A stretch of DNA of 64,000 bases, from contig NZ_PTIX01000003.1 of assembly GCF_002934265.1 (NCBI RefSeq), forward strand, positions 248,001 through 312,000. Reading direction: 5' to 3'. Position 1 is the stretch's first letter, and each line of letters starts with the position of its first letter. Below the pieces are notes generated by a model, which saw only the letters and a list, made by a program, of their open reading frames with translations, was not told the origin of the DNA and ran no database searches. The position numbers and the translations under genes were made by a program. Of the stretch, positions 35,068 through 44,827 are shown piece by piece. This DNA is from Actinokineospora auranticolor (GTDB lineage: Bacteria > Actinomycetota > Actinomycetes > Mycobacteriales > Pseudonocardiaceae).

Positions 35068-35931
35068 ATGGGGTACGTGACCGCGAAGATCCTTGACGGC
35101 AAAGCCACCCGCAACGCCATCCTCGCCGAACTGCGCACCCGGGTCGAGGCGCTGGCCGCGCGCGGTGTCGTGCCCGGGCTGGGCACCGTGCTCGTCGGCG
35201 ACGACCCCGGCTCACACGCCTACGTGCGCAGCAAGCACAACTTCTGCCAGAAGATCGGCCTGAACTCGATCCGCCGCGACCTGCCCGCGCACACCACGCA
35301 GGCCGAGCTCGAAGCGGTCATCGACGAGCTCAACGCCAACCCCGAGTGCACCGGCTACCTCATCCAGCTGCCGCTGCCCGGCCACCTCGACGCGGGCCGC
35401 GCGCTGGAGCGGGTCGACCCGGCCAAGGACTCCGACGGCCTGCACCCGACCAACCTCGGCAAGCTCGTGCTGGGCGACGCCGGTCCGCTGCCGTGCACCC
35501 CGGTCGGCATCGTGGAGATCCTGCGCCGCTACGAGATCCCGCTGGCGGGCGCGCACGTCACCGTGGTCGGCCGCGGCGTCACCGTGGGCCGCCCGCTGGG
35601 CCTGCTGCTGACCCGGCGCAGCGAGAACGCCACCGTCACCCTGTGCCACACCGGCACCAAGGACCTGGCCACCGAGGTGCGGCGCGCGGACATCGTGGTG
35701 GCCGCCGCGGGCAACGCGGGCCTGATCACCGCGGACATGGTCAAGCCGGGCGCGGTCGTGCTCGACGTGGGCGTCACCCGCACCGAGGCGGGCCTGGTCG
35801 GCGACGTGCACCCGGACGTGCGCGAGGTCGCCGGGTACCTCGCGCCGATGCCCGGCGGGATCGGGCCGATGACCGTGGCCATGCTGCTGAGCAACACCGT
35901 CGACGCCGCCGAGCGGGGCTTGCCCGCGTGA
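35068..35931 (+). CDS. folD: Bifunctional methylenetetrahydrofolate dehydrogenase/cyclohydrolase
   Basis: Interconverts 5,10-methylene-THF, methenyl-THF and 10-formyl-THF, the donor used by PurN and PurH. 287 residues. Visible motifs: [17 protein letters not shown] (active-site Tyr and Lys), [35 protein letters not shown] and the NADP loop [17 protein letters not shown] at 35068 has AGAGG 10 bases upstream; GTG at 35077 ([11 protein letters not shown]) is the alternative. The stop overlaps the DUF3017 start (GTGA), the same pairing I recall for Rv3356c-Rv3355c. Confidence 0.97.
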   Translation: MGYVTAKILDGKATRNAILAELRTRVEALAARGVVPGLGTVLVGDDPGSHAYVRSKHNFCQKIGLNSIRRDLPAHTTQAELEAVIDELNANPECTGYLIQLPLPGHLDAGRALERVDPAKDSDGLHPTNLGKLVLGDAGPLPCTPVGIVEILRRYEIPLAGAHVTVVGRGVTVGRPLGLLLTRRSENATVTLCHTGTKDLATEVRRADIVVAAAGNAGLITADMVKPGAVVLDVGVTRTEAGLVGDVHPDVREVAGYLAPMPGGIGPMTVAMLLSNTVDAAERGLPA

Positions 35932-36222
35932 GTTCCCCACCGCAGCGCGGCGGCGGGCGGCACCCGGTCCTGGTGCACCTGCCGTTCGCCATGGTCATGG
36001 CGGTCGTGGTGCTCGGCCTGGTGCGCATCATGCAGTACTACTGGCGCGAGGGCTCGCTCTGGATCGGGCTCGCGCTGCTGCTCGCGGGCGGGCTGCGGGT
36101 GCTGCTGCGCGACGAGCAGGCCGGGCTGCTCGCGATCCGCAGCCGGGCCATCGACCTGCTGCTCTACGGGCTGTTCGGGGTGCTGGTCATCGCCGTCGCG
36201 GTGACCATCGAACCCGGGCCGA

Positions 36223-36233
<11 letters not shown>
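35928..36233 (+). CDS. DUF3017 small membrane protein
   Basis: The 101-residue protein has three hydrophobic spans ([20 protein letters not shown] first, then two more), with an [17 protein letters not shown] loop typical of the family. GTG start overlaps the folD stop by four bases. Function unknown; conserved next to folD in actinobacteria. Its 3' end overlaps the convergent XRE gene by 11 bp. Confidence 0.9.
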
Positions 36234-38252
<2,019 letters not shown>

Positions 38253-38273
38253 TCCGACTGGTCCGACGCTGAC

Positions 38274-38311
38274 ACGGCGGCTCGCGCGGGATTGCCCGTG
38301 CGAGCCGCCGT
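38274..38311 (+). terminator. Terminator of mdh
   Basis: A 17-bp stem with one wobble pair (38274-38290 with 38295-38311) and a 4-nt loop, 21 bases after the mdh stop. Confidence 0.88.
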
Positions 38312-38319
38312 TCGTGTTC

Positions 38320-38325
38320 TACGGT
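38320..38325 (+). promoter_or_regulatory. -10 box of a leaderless promoter
   Basis: TACGGT ends 6 bases before the GTG at 38332, the spacing seen at leaderless actinobacterial genes. It supports 38332 rather than the earlier GTG at 38314, which overlaps this box. Confidence 0.45.
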
Positions 38326-38331
38326 GCGGGG

Positions 38332-39147
38332 GTGACCTTGATCCCGTGGCCGGTGCCGGAGCCCCAGTTAGCCCAGGCGACGCACCCGGTGCTCGCCGAC
38401 GCCGCCCGCGCCGCGGCCGCCGCGTACCGCGAGGCCCGGCGCCTGCACACCCGGCCGCAACTGGCCGAGGAGCTGGCGATGGGCGCGGACGGCACGCCGA
38501 CCATGCGGGTCGACTCGATCGTCGAGGACGCCATCGCCGAGTCCGCCCAGCGGCACGGGGTGAACCTGCTGTCCGAAGAGGCCGGTTTCGTGGATTGCGG
38601 TTCGGCCACCACGCTGGTGATCGACCCGCTCGACGGCTCGTCGAACGCCGCGTCCGGTGTGCCGCTGTCCTGCTTCGCGGGCGTGCTGGCCCGCGACTCC
38701 ATCGCCACCGAGGCGCTGACGGTGTGGCTGGACACCGGCCGCTCGTGGTGGGCGCGCGCCGGTCAGTCCACTCCGTACCGGACCAGCGGACGCACCACAC
38801 TGGACGGTGCCGCGGTCTGCCTGCTCCGACCGAAACCGCACGCCCGCGACGAGTGGCTGCGCGTCGCCGACCGCGCGGGCAGGCTGCGGATCCTCGGGAC
38901 CACCTGCCTGGAGTCGGTGCTGGTGGCGGAGGGCTCGGTCGACGCCTTCGCCGACCCCGGCTCGGACACCCTGCGCATCGTCGACCTGGCGGCGGCGATG
39001 GTGACGGTGCCCGCCGCGGGCGGGGCGGTCGTCGACGCGCGCGGCCGGACCCTGGAGTTCGACCCGGACCTCACCCGCCGCTGGTCCGGCATCGCCGCGG
39101 CCACGCCCCGGCTGGCCGACGAGGTCGCCGAGACCGTGCTGGGCTGA
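38332..39147 (+). CDS. Inositol monophosphatase-family phosphatase
   Basis: Mg-dependent phosphatase of the IMPase/FBPase/CysQ superfamily; 271 residues. Motifs: SEEAGF (metal Glu), DPLDGSSNAASG (the DPxDGT-type site, here DPLDGSS) and a C-terminal RIVDLAAAMV where many members carry WD-containing sequence, so the last motif is weakened. Substrate could be inositol phosphate, a sugar phosphate or PAP. The leaderless -10 box decides the start. Confidence 0.85.
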   Translation: MTLIPWPVPEPQLAQATHPVLADAARAAAAAYREARRLHTRPQLAEELAMGADGTPTMRVDSIVEDAIAESAQRHGVNLLSEEAGFVDCGSATTLVIDPLDGSSNAASGVPLSCFAGVLARDSIATEALTVWLDTGRSWWARAGQSTPYRTSGRTTLDGAAVCLLRPKPHARDEWLRVADRAGRLRILGTTCLESVLVAEGSVDAFADPGSDTLRIVDLAAAMVTVPAAGGAVVDARGRTLEFDPDLTRRWSGIAAATPRLADEVAETVLG

Positions 39148-39150
39148 TCG

Positions 39151-40092
39151 CTAGGGGACGAGCACGGCCTTGCCGGTGACGCGGCGGTCGAGGAAGTCGG
39201 CCAGCGCGGTCTTGGCGTCGTCGAGGCGGTACTCGGTGACGGGGACGTCGAGGTCGGCCCGCAGGACGGCGTTGAGGTCGGCGGGGAAGGCGGCGTCGAA
39301 CTTGACGTTGAACAGCCGGGTCTTCCGGCCGCGGCCGAGCCCGGTGAGCCTGCGCGCCTCCCAGCCGAGCAGCCGGGCGATGATGACGAGGAACGGGCGC
39401 AGGGGCGACCCGGACGCGTCGCCGTCGGCCTTGCTGCCGTAGCTGACCAGGGTGCCGCCGGGCTTGAGCATCCGGTACGAGTCGACGAGGTGCCTGCCGC
39501 CGATGTGGTCGAACACGACGTCCGCGTCGAGCTGGACCGGCTTCCGGTAGTCCAGCGCCACCGCCCCCAGCGCCTCGACCTCGGTCAACCGGCCCGCCGA
39601 CGCCGTCCCGACCACGGACGCCCCGGCCTGGCGCGCGAGCTGGACCAGCAGCCGACCCACCCCACCCGAGGCGCCGTGCACGAGGACGGTCTGCCCGGCC
39701 CGCACCGTGGCCACGCGGTGCACCATCCGCCAGGCGGTGACCCCGTCGGTGATCAGCGCGACGGCCTTCGCCGGGTCGGTCCCGTCCGGCAGGACGACGA
39801 GTTGGCGGGGATCGACCTGCACCTCGGTGGCCCAGCTGCCACCTCGCGGCATCGCAGCCACCAGCTTGCCCGCGAGTGCACCCCCCACGACCGTGCCGAC
39901 CAGGTCGTAGCCGCTGACGAACGGGAACTCGGGCTGGGCGTAGAAGCGGCCGAACAGCATCTCCCGGTCCGCCGAACCCACCCCCGCCGCCGTCACCCGG
40001 ACCAGGGCCTTCCGCAGGTCGCGGACCAGCTCGCGGGTGCGCAGCTCCAGCACCTCGGGCCCGCCGCGACGCGTTGCGACAACCTCTTCCAT
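39151..40092 (-). CDS. Medium-chain dehydrogenase/reductase, quinone-oxidoreductase-like
   Basis: NADPH-dependent oxidoreductase of 313 residues. N-terminal GroES-like domain (ATRRGGPEVLEL, FPFVSGYDLVGTV); Rossmann domain with GASGGVGRLLVQLARQAG. No catalytic zinc ligands were seen, as usual for this subgroup. ATG at 40092 with GAGAGGG 8 bases upstream is preferred over an upstream GTG. It is divergent from a TetR gene, with a perfect operator-like palindrome between them, so its expression is probably TetR-controlled and substrate-induced. Confidence 0.88.
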   Translation of the reverse strand: MEEVVATRRGGPEVLELRTRELVRDLRKALVRVTAAGVGSADREMLFGRFYAQPEFPFVSGYDLVGTVVGGALAGKLVAAMPRGGSWATEVQVDPRQLVVLPDGTDPAKAVALITDGVTAWRMVHRVATVRAGQTVLVHGASGGVGRLLVQLARQAGASVVGTASAGRLTEVEALGAVALDYRKPVQLDADVVFDHIGGRHLVDSYRMLKPGGTLVSYGSKADGDASGSPLRPFLVIIARLLGWEARRLTGLGRGRKTRLFNVKFDAAFPADLNAVLRADLDVPVTEYRLDDAKTALADFLDRRVTGKAVLVP

Positions 40093-40112
40093 TCGTAACA
40101 CCCTCTCGCAAA

Positions 40113-40127
40113 GTTAGAAGCTCTAAC
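40113..40127. promoter_or_regulatory. Probable TetR operator, GTTAGA-N3-TCTAAC
   Basis: Perfect 6-bp inverted repeat with an AGC spacer in the 77-bp gap between the divergent oxidoreductase and TetR genes. The position suits repression of both genes. Confidence 0.7.
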
Positions 40128-40169
40128 GCAAGCTTGAGCCTGTTACCATCGAGCTGTCAAGGAGGGGTG

Positions 40170-40808
40170 ATGAGCAGGCGCGAGCGGTATCGCGAAGAGG
40201 TGCGCCAAGAGGCCAAGGCGCACGCCATGGCGCAACTCGCGGAAAACGGGCCCGGCGGTATCTCGGTCAACTCGATCGCGCACCGAATGGGCCTTTCCGG
40301 GCCCGCGCTGTACCGCTACTTCCCCAGCCGCGACGCGCTGCTCACCGAGTTGATCTCCGAGGCGTACCAGGACCTGGCCGAAACCCTGGAATCCACCGCC
40401 GCCGAGCACCGCGCGGCCGAACCGGTCGTCGCGCTCACCGCCATGGCCATGGCCTTCCGCGAGTGGGCGCTGGCCGGGCCGCAGCGGTACCTGCTGCTCT
40501 TCGGCACCCCCGTGCCCGGTTACGCCGCCCCCGCCGAGACGATCGCCGCGGCTCAGCGCGCGTTGCTGGCGTTCGCGCAGGTCCTCGAGCGGCTCCCGGC
40601 GCCCGCGTGCCCGGTCGACGAGAGCTTCGGCCAGTGGCTCACCGACCGCGGTGTCGGCGTCGCGCCGTCGGCTTTTCGACAGGCGGTAGTCGGCTGGTCA
40701 CGCATGCACGGGCTGCTCAGTCTCGAACTCACCGGCCAGTTCGCCCTAATGGGCTTCGACGTGGCCCAGCTATACCGAGACGCGGTGAAATCGGTGCTAA
40801 ACGGCTAA
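40170..40808 (+). CDS. TetR-family transcriptional regulator
   Basis: The 212-residue repressor has a typical N-terminal helix-turn-helix (GPGGISVNSIAHRMGLSGPALYRYFPSR region, about 24-52) and a ligand-binding C-terminal domain with the AxxxFREWALAGPQRYLLLFGTP pattern of the TetR_C WHG type. GGAGGGG precedes the ATG by 3-4 bases. Divergent from the oxidoreductase 39151-40092, which it likely regulates with itself. Confidence 0.9.
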   Translation: MSRRERYREEVRQEAKAHAMAQLAENGPGGISVNSIAHRMGLSGPALYRYFPSRDALLTELISEAYQDLAETLESTAAEHRAAEPVVALTAMAMAFREWALAGPQRYLLLFGTPVPGYAAPAETIAAAQRALLAFAQVLERLPAPACPVDESFGQWLTDRGVGVAPSAFRQAVVGWSRMHGLLSLELTGQFALMGFDVAQLYRDAVKSVLNG

Positions 40809-40937
40809 CCCATTCGAGGCTGTATACCCCGATAGCGTGAACGTCTGGCTAATGGCATCACGGGCTGCCGCCAAATGCGTTTCCCTGCTGACGGTTCGCC
40901 AACCACCAGCGCGAACACCGGGACAGGAGGCAACGGG

Positions 40938-41342
40938 ATGACCAGCAACACCGAGCACTCGGAGCAGATCATCTCGCTCTACGGCGGCAGCACTCCTGTC
41001 CGCTCGCGTTGGAGCTACCGGGCGAACGAGCCCTTCACCGTCGTCGCGGCGTTCCAGACCGACTCCGACCGCTGGGTCGAGTGGATCTTCGGGCGCGACC
41101 TGCTGGCCGAGGGCCTGACCCGCCCCGCCGGTGAGGGCGACGTGCGGTTGAGCCCGGAGATCAGCGACGGCCGCCCCGTGCTCGCGCTGGAGATCGAGTC
41201 CCCTGACGGCCACGCCGTGCTGGAGATGGACCTGGCCGCCGTGCAGGGCTTCCTCGCCGCGACCACCGAGATCGTCCCGATGGGCGCCGAGAGCGACCAC
41301 TTCGACATCGATGGCCTCATCGACGAGATCACCAACGTCTGA
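40938..41342 (+). CDS. SsgA-family sporulation/cell-division regulator
   Basis: The 134-residue protein matches the SsgA-like family restricted to actinomycetes: PVRSRWSYRANEPFTVVAAF, VEWIFGRDLLAEGL and the PDGHAVLEMDLAAVQGFL region. Family members guide septum placement through SsgB and FtsZ in Streptomyces; the exact paralogue cannot be named. AGGAGG lies 8-9 bases before the ATG. Its presence suggests a mycelial or sporulating host. A strong terminator follows. Confidence 0.92.
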   Translation: MTSNTEHSEQIISLYGGSTPVRSRWSYRANEPFTVVAAFQTDSDRWVEWIFGRDLLAEGLTRPAGEGDVRLSPEISDGRPVLALEIESPDGHAVLEMDLAAVQGFLAATTEIVPMGAESDHFDIDGLIDEITNV

Positions 41343-41352
41343 CCGAACCACC

Positions 41353-41393
41353 CGACGACCGCCCGCCCCGGGAGCCGGGGCGGGCGGTCGTCG
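41353..41393 (+). terminator. Terminator of the SsgA-like gene
   Basis: Perfect 19-bp stem (41353-41371 with 41375-41393), 3-nt loop, followed by TTGT. It may also serve the convergent lipoprotein gene. Confidence 0.92.
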
Positions 41394-41445
41394 TTGTCGG
41401 GCGTCGGCGGTCACCTTCGCGGCTGGTCCGCCGCCGGTCGGCGGG

Positions 41446-41829
41446 TCAGAGGCAGGCCTGGCTCAGCGCGTTGACGGCGTCGAGCTTGTTCTGGGCCCAG
41501 GCGGTGATGCTGCTCGGGCTAACGTCGGGCACGGTCAGTTCGTTGACCTTGGTCGCCATGTCGTTGATGGCGTCGCGGACGGCCTGGTCGGCCGTCTTCG
41601 CGCTGAGCGCGGTCAGGTCCTCCGCGGTCTTCTTGGCCTCGTCCGCTGTCTTCGACACGTCCTGCGTGCTGGGCGTGAAGTTGGCCAGCTTCAGCGCCTC
41701 CAGGCACACGCTGGTCTTGTCGGCCGCGTTGCTCGCCGCGCCGGTCGCCTCGCGCACGGTGTCGCACGCGGTCAGGCCGCCGAGCAGGGCGGCCGCGGCC
41801 AGGGTGGTCGCCAGCCGGGATCGCATCAT
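41446..41829 (-). CDS. Small putative lipoprotein
   Basis: The 127-residue protein starts MMRSRLATTLAAAALLGG and has a lipobox GLTAC, so Cys would be the acylated first residue of the mature protein, outside the membrane. The mature part is Ala/Thr/Lys-rich and helical (DVSKTADEAKKTAEDL), with two more Cys that could pair. Function unknown. The ATG at 41829 or 41826 may be used. The upstream kinase stop is 56 bases away on the same strand. Confidence 0.8.
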   Translation of the reverse strand: MMRSRLATTLAAAALLGGLTACDTVREATGAASNAADKTSVCLEALKLANFTPSTQDVSKTADEAKKTAEDLTALSAKTADQAVRDAINDMATKVNELTVPDVSPSSITAWAQNKLDAVNALSQACL

Positions 41830-41884
41830 GCCCCCATCGGGTGAGAGGTCAGGTCGACGACAGCGTATCCGTTTTGCCCGGACC

Positions 41885-43288
41885 TCAGCCCGAAACGAAC
41901 GCACTGCCCGCGGGCTGCGTCCCCTCCGGCTTGGCCAGGCAGAACAGGTGCGCCTTGCTCTGCCCCCGCGCCTTGACCGGCAGCGGCTCGATGTCCCAGC
42001 CCCCGGTGTCCTTGCCCGGCTTGGTGCGCGCGGCCATGGACTCCTTCGAGCACGCCCGCCGCACCTCGGGCAGGGCGGCCATCTCCGTCAGCGTCATCTC
42101 GGCCTCCGAGTCGGGTAGCAGCGTGCCCGCGAACGCCTGCCAGTTGTGCTTCGCGTCGCAGTCCATCGGGGTGGCCCGGACGTCGAGGTCGGCGATGTTG
42201 ACGATGCCGCCGAAGCACTTGTCGACCGCGCAGAGGCCGTGAGCGTCGCTGTCGGCGCAGTTCGCCAACCCCGCAGGTATGGCCGGTGCGGTGCTGCTCG
42301 CAGTCGTAGTAGTGGGGGAGTTCGCCCCACCACCTTGTGCCTTCCCATGCCCGAACAGCCCTCGACCGAAGAACCCGGCAGCGACCAAGACAGGCACCGC
42401 AACCACGGCTACCGCTATCCGTGCCGTCTTAGCCCTGTCCGTCGCAACACGCGGCATAGGCCGAATCGGACGAAGACCACTGAGTTCGTCCCGTAGTTGC
42501 GCCGCGGTGCTAGTACGCCTCGCGGCGTCCGGATGCAGTGCGTTCAAGAGGGCCGCGTTGAGCGCGTTGGGCGCGTTCGGGACGGGTTGGACGGGGGCGC
42601 GAAGTGCCGTGATCAGGCTGTCGAGGGACTGGGCGGGCCAGGGGATGTCTCGTGGGCGTGACCCGGAGGCGAGGGTGTAGATCGTGGCGGCGAGGGAGTA
42701 GATGTCCCCGGCGGCGGTTGGTGCAGCTTGCGCGAAAACCTCGGGAGCGGCGTAGTAGGGACTAAGCGCACCTACGGTGACCGTGCTCTCGGCATGGGCG
42801 TCAAGGATCGCGGCGAGCCCGAAGTCCGCCAACTTCACCGCGCCGAACGAGTTGACCAGGATGTTCGCCGGCTTGATGTCCCGGTGCAGGATGCCGACCT
42901 GGTGGGCGTGCGCGAGTGCGTCGGCCAGCTTCGCCCCCATCTCGACAACCTCGTCGAACGGGAGCGGCCCGCGCTGGCTGAGCACATCGGACAGCGAGCC
43001 GCCGGTGCAGAGTTCCATGACGATGTAGGGCCTGCCGTCGGCCGTGACCCCGGCGTCGTACACGTTGACCACATTGGGATGCCCCGACAACCGCGCCGCG
43101 GCCCGCGCCTCGCGCAAGAACCGATCCCGATCCCGGTCGGTCTGCAACACCCGGTTGTCCACCTTGACGGCGACATCGCGGTGCAGCCGGTCCTGCCGGG
43201 CGAGGAAGACCGTGCCGAACCCGCCCTGGCCGAGGGGACCGGCCAGGCTGAGCCCCGCGATCTGCGGTGGAGAAGGCACATCACGCAC
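41885..43288 (-). CDS. Membrane-anchored serine/threonine protein kinase
   Basis: Eukaryotic-type kinase of 467 residues. Kinase domain about 8-270: Gly loop GPLGQGGFGTV, Lys42 in DVAVKVD, catalytic loop HRDIKPAN (Asp137), DFGLA (Asp155), YYAAPE. One membrane span at about 285-305 (IAVAVVAVPVLVAAGFFG), then a Thr/Ser linker and an extracytoplasmic domain of about 140 residues with six or more Cys, likely a sensor. No PASTA repeats. GTG start. A CCCTG tandem repeat lies 40-70 bp upstream in its promoter region. Confidence 0.93.
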   Translation of the reverse strand: MRDVPSPPQIAGLSLAGPLGQGGFGTVFLARQDRLHRDVAVKVDNRVLQTDRDRDRFLREARAAARLSGHPNVVNVYDAGVTADGRPYIVMELCTGGSLSDVLSQRGPLPFDEVVEMGAKLADALAHAHQVGILHRDIKPANILVNSFGAVKLADFGLAAILDAHAESTVTVGALSPYYAAPEVFAQAAPTAAGDIYSLAATIYTLASGSRPRDIPWPAQSLDSLITALRAPVQPVPNAPNALNAALLNALHPDAARRTSTAAQLRDELSGLRPIRPMPRVATDRAKTARIAVAVVAVPVLVAAGFFGRGLFGHGKAQGGGANSPTTTTASSTAPAIPAGLANCADSDAHGLCAVDKCFGGIVNIADLDVRATPMDCDAKHNWQAFAGTLLPDSEAEMTLTEMAALPEVRRACSKESMAARTKPGKDTGGWDIEPLPVKARGQSKAHLFCLAKPEGTQPAGSAFVSG

Positions 43289-43327
43289 GCGTGGAATCTA
43301 CTTCCCCGCCCCCACGAGGCAGACTCT

Positions 43328-43357
43328 CCCTGCCCTGCCCTGCCCTGCCCTGCCCTG
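43328..43357. repeat. 5-bp tandem repeat CCCTG, 6 units
   Basis: Six perfect copies followed by CCCTC, in the 75-bp gap between the HhH-GPD gene stop (43364) and the kinase start (43288). It lies in the kinase's 5' region on the minus strand. Confidence 0.95.
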
Positions 43358-43363
43358 CCCTCG

Positions 43364-43942
43364 TCACCCCTGCTTGGCCGCCGCCTTCGCCGCCTTCTTG
43401 GTCGCCCGAACCTCCGCCAGAGTCTCCGCACTGGTCACATCAGCCACGGACTTGCGCGAGTCGACCACCCCGTAATCCCCAGCCGCCTCCCGCCACCCCA
43501 CAGGCACAACCCCCAACTGCTTCCCCAACAACGCCAAAAAGATCTTCGCCTTCTGCTCCCCATACCCGGGAAGCCCCTTGAGCCGCTTGAGCACCTCCTT
43601 ACCATCCGGCTCCCCACGCTCCCAAATCGCCGAGACATCTCCGTCGTACTCGGCCACCAGGTACTGACAAAGCACCTGCACCCGCTTCCCCATCGACGCC
43701 CCGTACCGGTGAATCGCAGGCGGGGTGGTCGACAAGGCCACCCACTCATCGGGGTCATACTCCGCCACAACATTCACATCCAACGAGTTCCCGAGCCGGG
43801 TGTAGAGCTTGAAGGGCCCGTTGAACGCCACCTCCATAGGAATCTGCTGGTCGAGCAGCATGCCGATCAAGAGGGCAAGTGGGCTCTCGGACAGCAGGGC
43901 GTCCGCGTCGGGGTTCTGCGCGATACAGATCTTCGGCGTCAT
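43364..43942 (-). CDS. HhH-GPD family DNA glycosylase-like protein
   Basis: The 192-residue protein belongs to the small actinobacterial HhH-GPD group. It has the helix-hairpin-helix LKGLPGYGEQKAKIFLALLG at about 118-138 and begins with LLIGMLLDQQIPMEVAF, the first conserved helix of the superfamily. No iron-sulfur Cys cluster is seen. Likely a base-excision repair role, but substrate is unknown. The C-terminus is Lys/Ala-rich, which may help DNA binding. The kinase gene follows on the same strand. Confidence 0.88.
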   Translation of the reverse strand: MTPKICIAQNPDADALLSESPLALLIGMLLDQQIPMEVAFNGPFKLYTRLGNSLDVNVVAEYDPDEWVALSTTPPAIHRYGASMGKRVQVLCQYLVAEYDGDVSAIWERGEPDGKEVLKRLKGLPGYGEQKAKIFLALLGKQLGVVPVGWREAAGDYGVVDSRKSVADVTSAETLAEVRATKKAAKAAAKQG

Positions 43943-44005
43943 GGGGTCATCGTGGCACGGGGGCCTGGTCGGGGCGGCGATGGTGGGATCGCGGCTCTCT
44001 TGTGG

Positions 44006-44368
44006 TCAGGGGGTTTCCAAAGACCGGGCTTCCTCGACCCAGGACCGGAGTTGGGGCGGGTCCAGGACCGTCGTCTCGTCCAGTTTCATCGACGCCATCT
44101 GCTGGCTGCCGCTCCCCGCCAACAACTCGGTGGGGTCGGTGAGGGATTGGCCCTTCCAGAAGCCCAGGGTGACGTGCTTCGTGTAGGCCTTCACGAAGCA
44201 CACCGGGGTCTTGCCCGGGGTTTCGCCGAGGCTCCAGACGGGGTGGCCGTGCCACATGGCGGCCGGCGTGGGGAAGGTGGCGTCGATGGCCCCGACCAGC
44301 GACTCCGTCAGGGGGCGGAGGGTGGTGGGAACGTTGGCGACGTACTCGGCGACGGTGGGCTTCGGCAT
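44006..44368 (-). CDS. DUF1801 domain protein
   Basis: The 120-residue protein has the DUF1801/YdhG-like pattern: N-terminal EYVANVPTTLRPLTESL, the MWHGHPVW core strand and VTLGFWKGQSL. Family members are small alpha/beta proteins with no firm biochemical role (some called iron-chaperone-like). It stands upstream of the HhH-GPD gene on the same strand and diverges from the YciI/sigma operon. Confidence 0.85.
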   Translation of the reverse strand: MPKPTVAEYVANVPTTLRPLTESLVGAIDATFPTPAAMWHGHPVWSLGETPGKTPVCFVKAYTKHVTLGFWKGQSLTDPTELLAGSGSQQMASMKLDETTVLDPPQLRSWVEEARSLETP

Positions 44369-44500
44369 GCGGCGGGTCCTCTCGGGTGTGGCTGGTGGCA
44401 GTACGTCGGTTGGGGGATGCGACAGGGAATGGGTCCATTCCCTGTCAGGTATCTTCTTCGACGTGTGGGTGGAACTACCCCACCGACTGAGGAGTGACGA

Positions 44501-44827
44501 ATGCGCTACCTGATGATGTCCAAGGACTCCGGCGACAGCACCCCGGACGAGAAGCTGTTCGCCGACATGGCCGCGTTCGTCGAGGAGTTGAGTGCGGCGG
44601 GGGTGCTCCTGGCCACCGGGGGGCTCGGGCCGGACGGGATCCGGGTGTCGTCCAAGGGGGACGAGATCACCGTGACCGACGGGCCGTTCGCCGAGGCCAA
44701 GGAGGCCGTCGCCGGGTTCGCGCTGGTCGAGGTGCGGTCCAAGGAGGAAGCCATCGAGCTCACCCGGCGGTTCCGCAAGATCGTCGGTGACGGGGAGAGC
44801 GTCATCCAGCAGGTCTTCGGTCCGTGA
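44501..44827 (+). CDS. YciI-family (DGPF) protein
   Basis: The 108-residue ferredoxin-like-fold protein starts MRYLMMSKDSGD and contains the signature VTDGPFAEAKEAVAGF. Members are commonly encoded directly beside ECF sigma factors of the DUF6596 (ECF42) type, as here, and may take part in their signalling; biochemical activity is unproven. GGAGTG lies 4-9 bases before the ATG. The stop overlaps the sigma start by four bases (GTGA). Confidence 0.92.
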   Translation: MRYLMMSKDSGDSTPDEKLFADMAAFVEELSAAGVLLATGGLGPDGIRVSSKGDEITVTDGPFAEAKEAVAGFALVEVRSKEEAIELTRRFRKIVGDGESVIQQVFGP

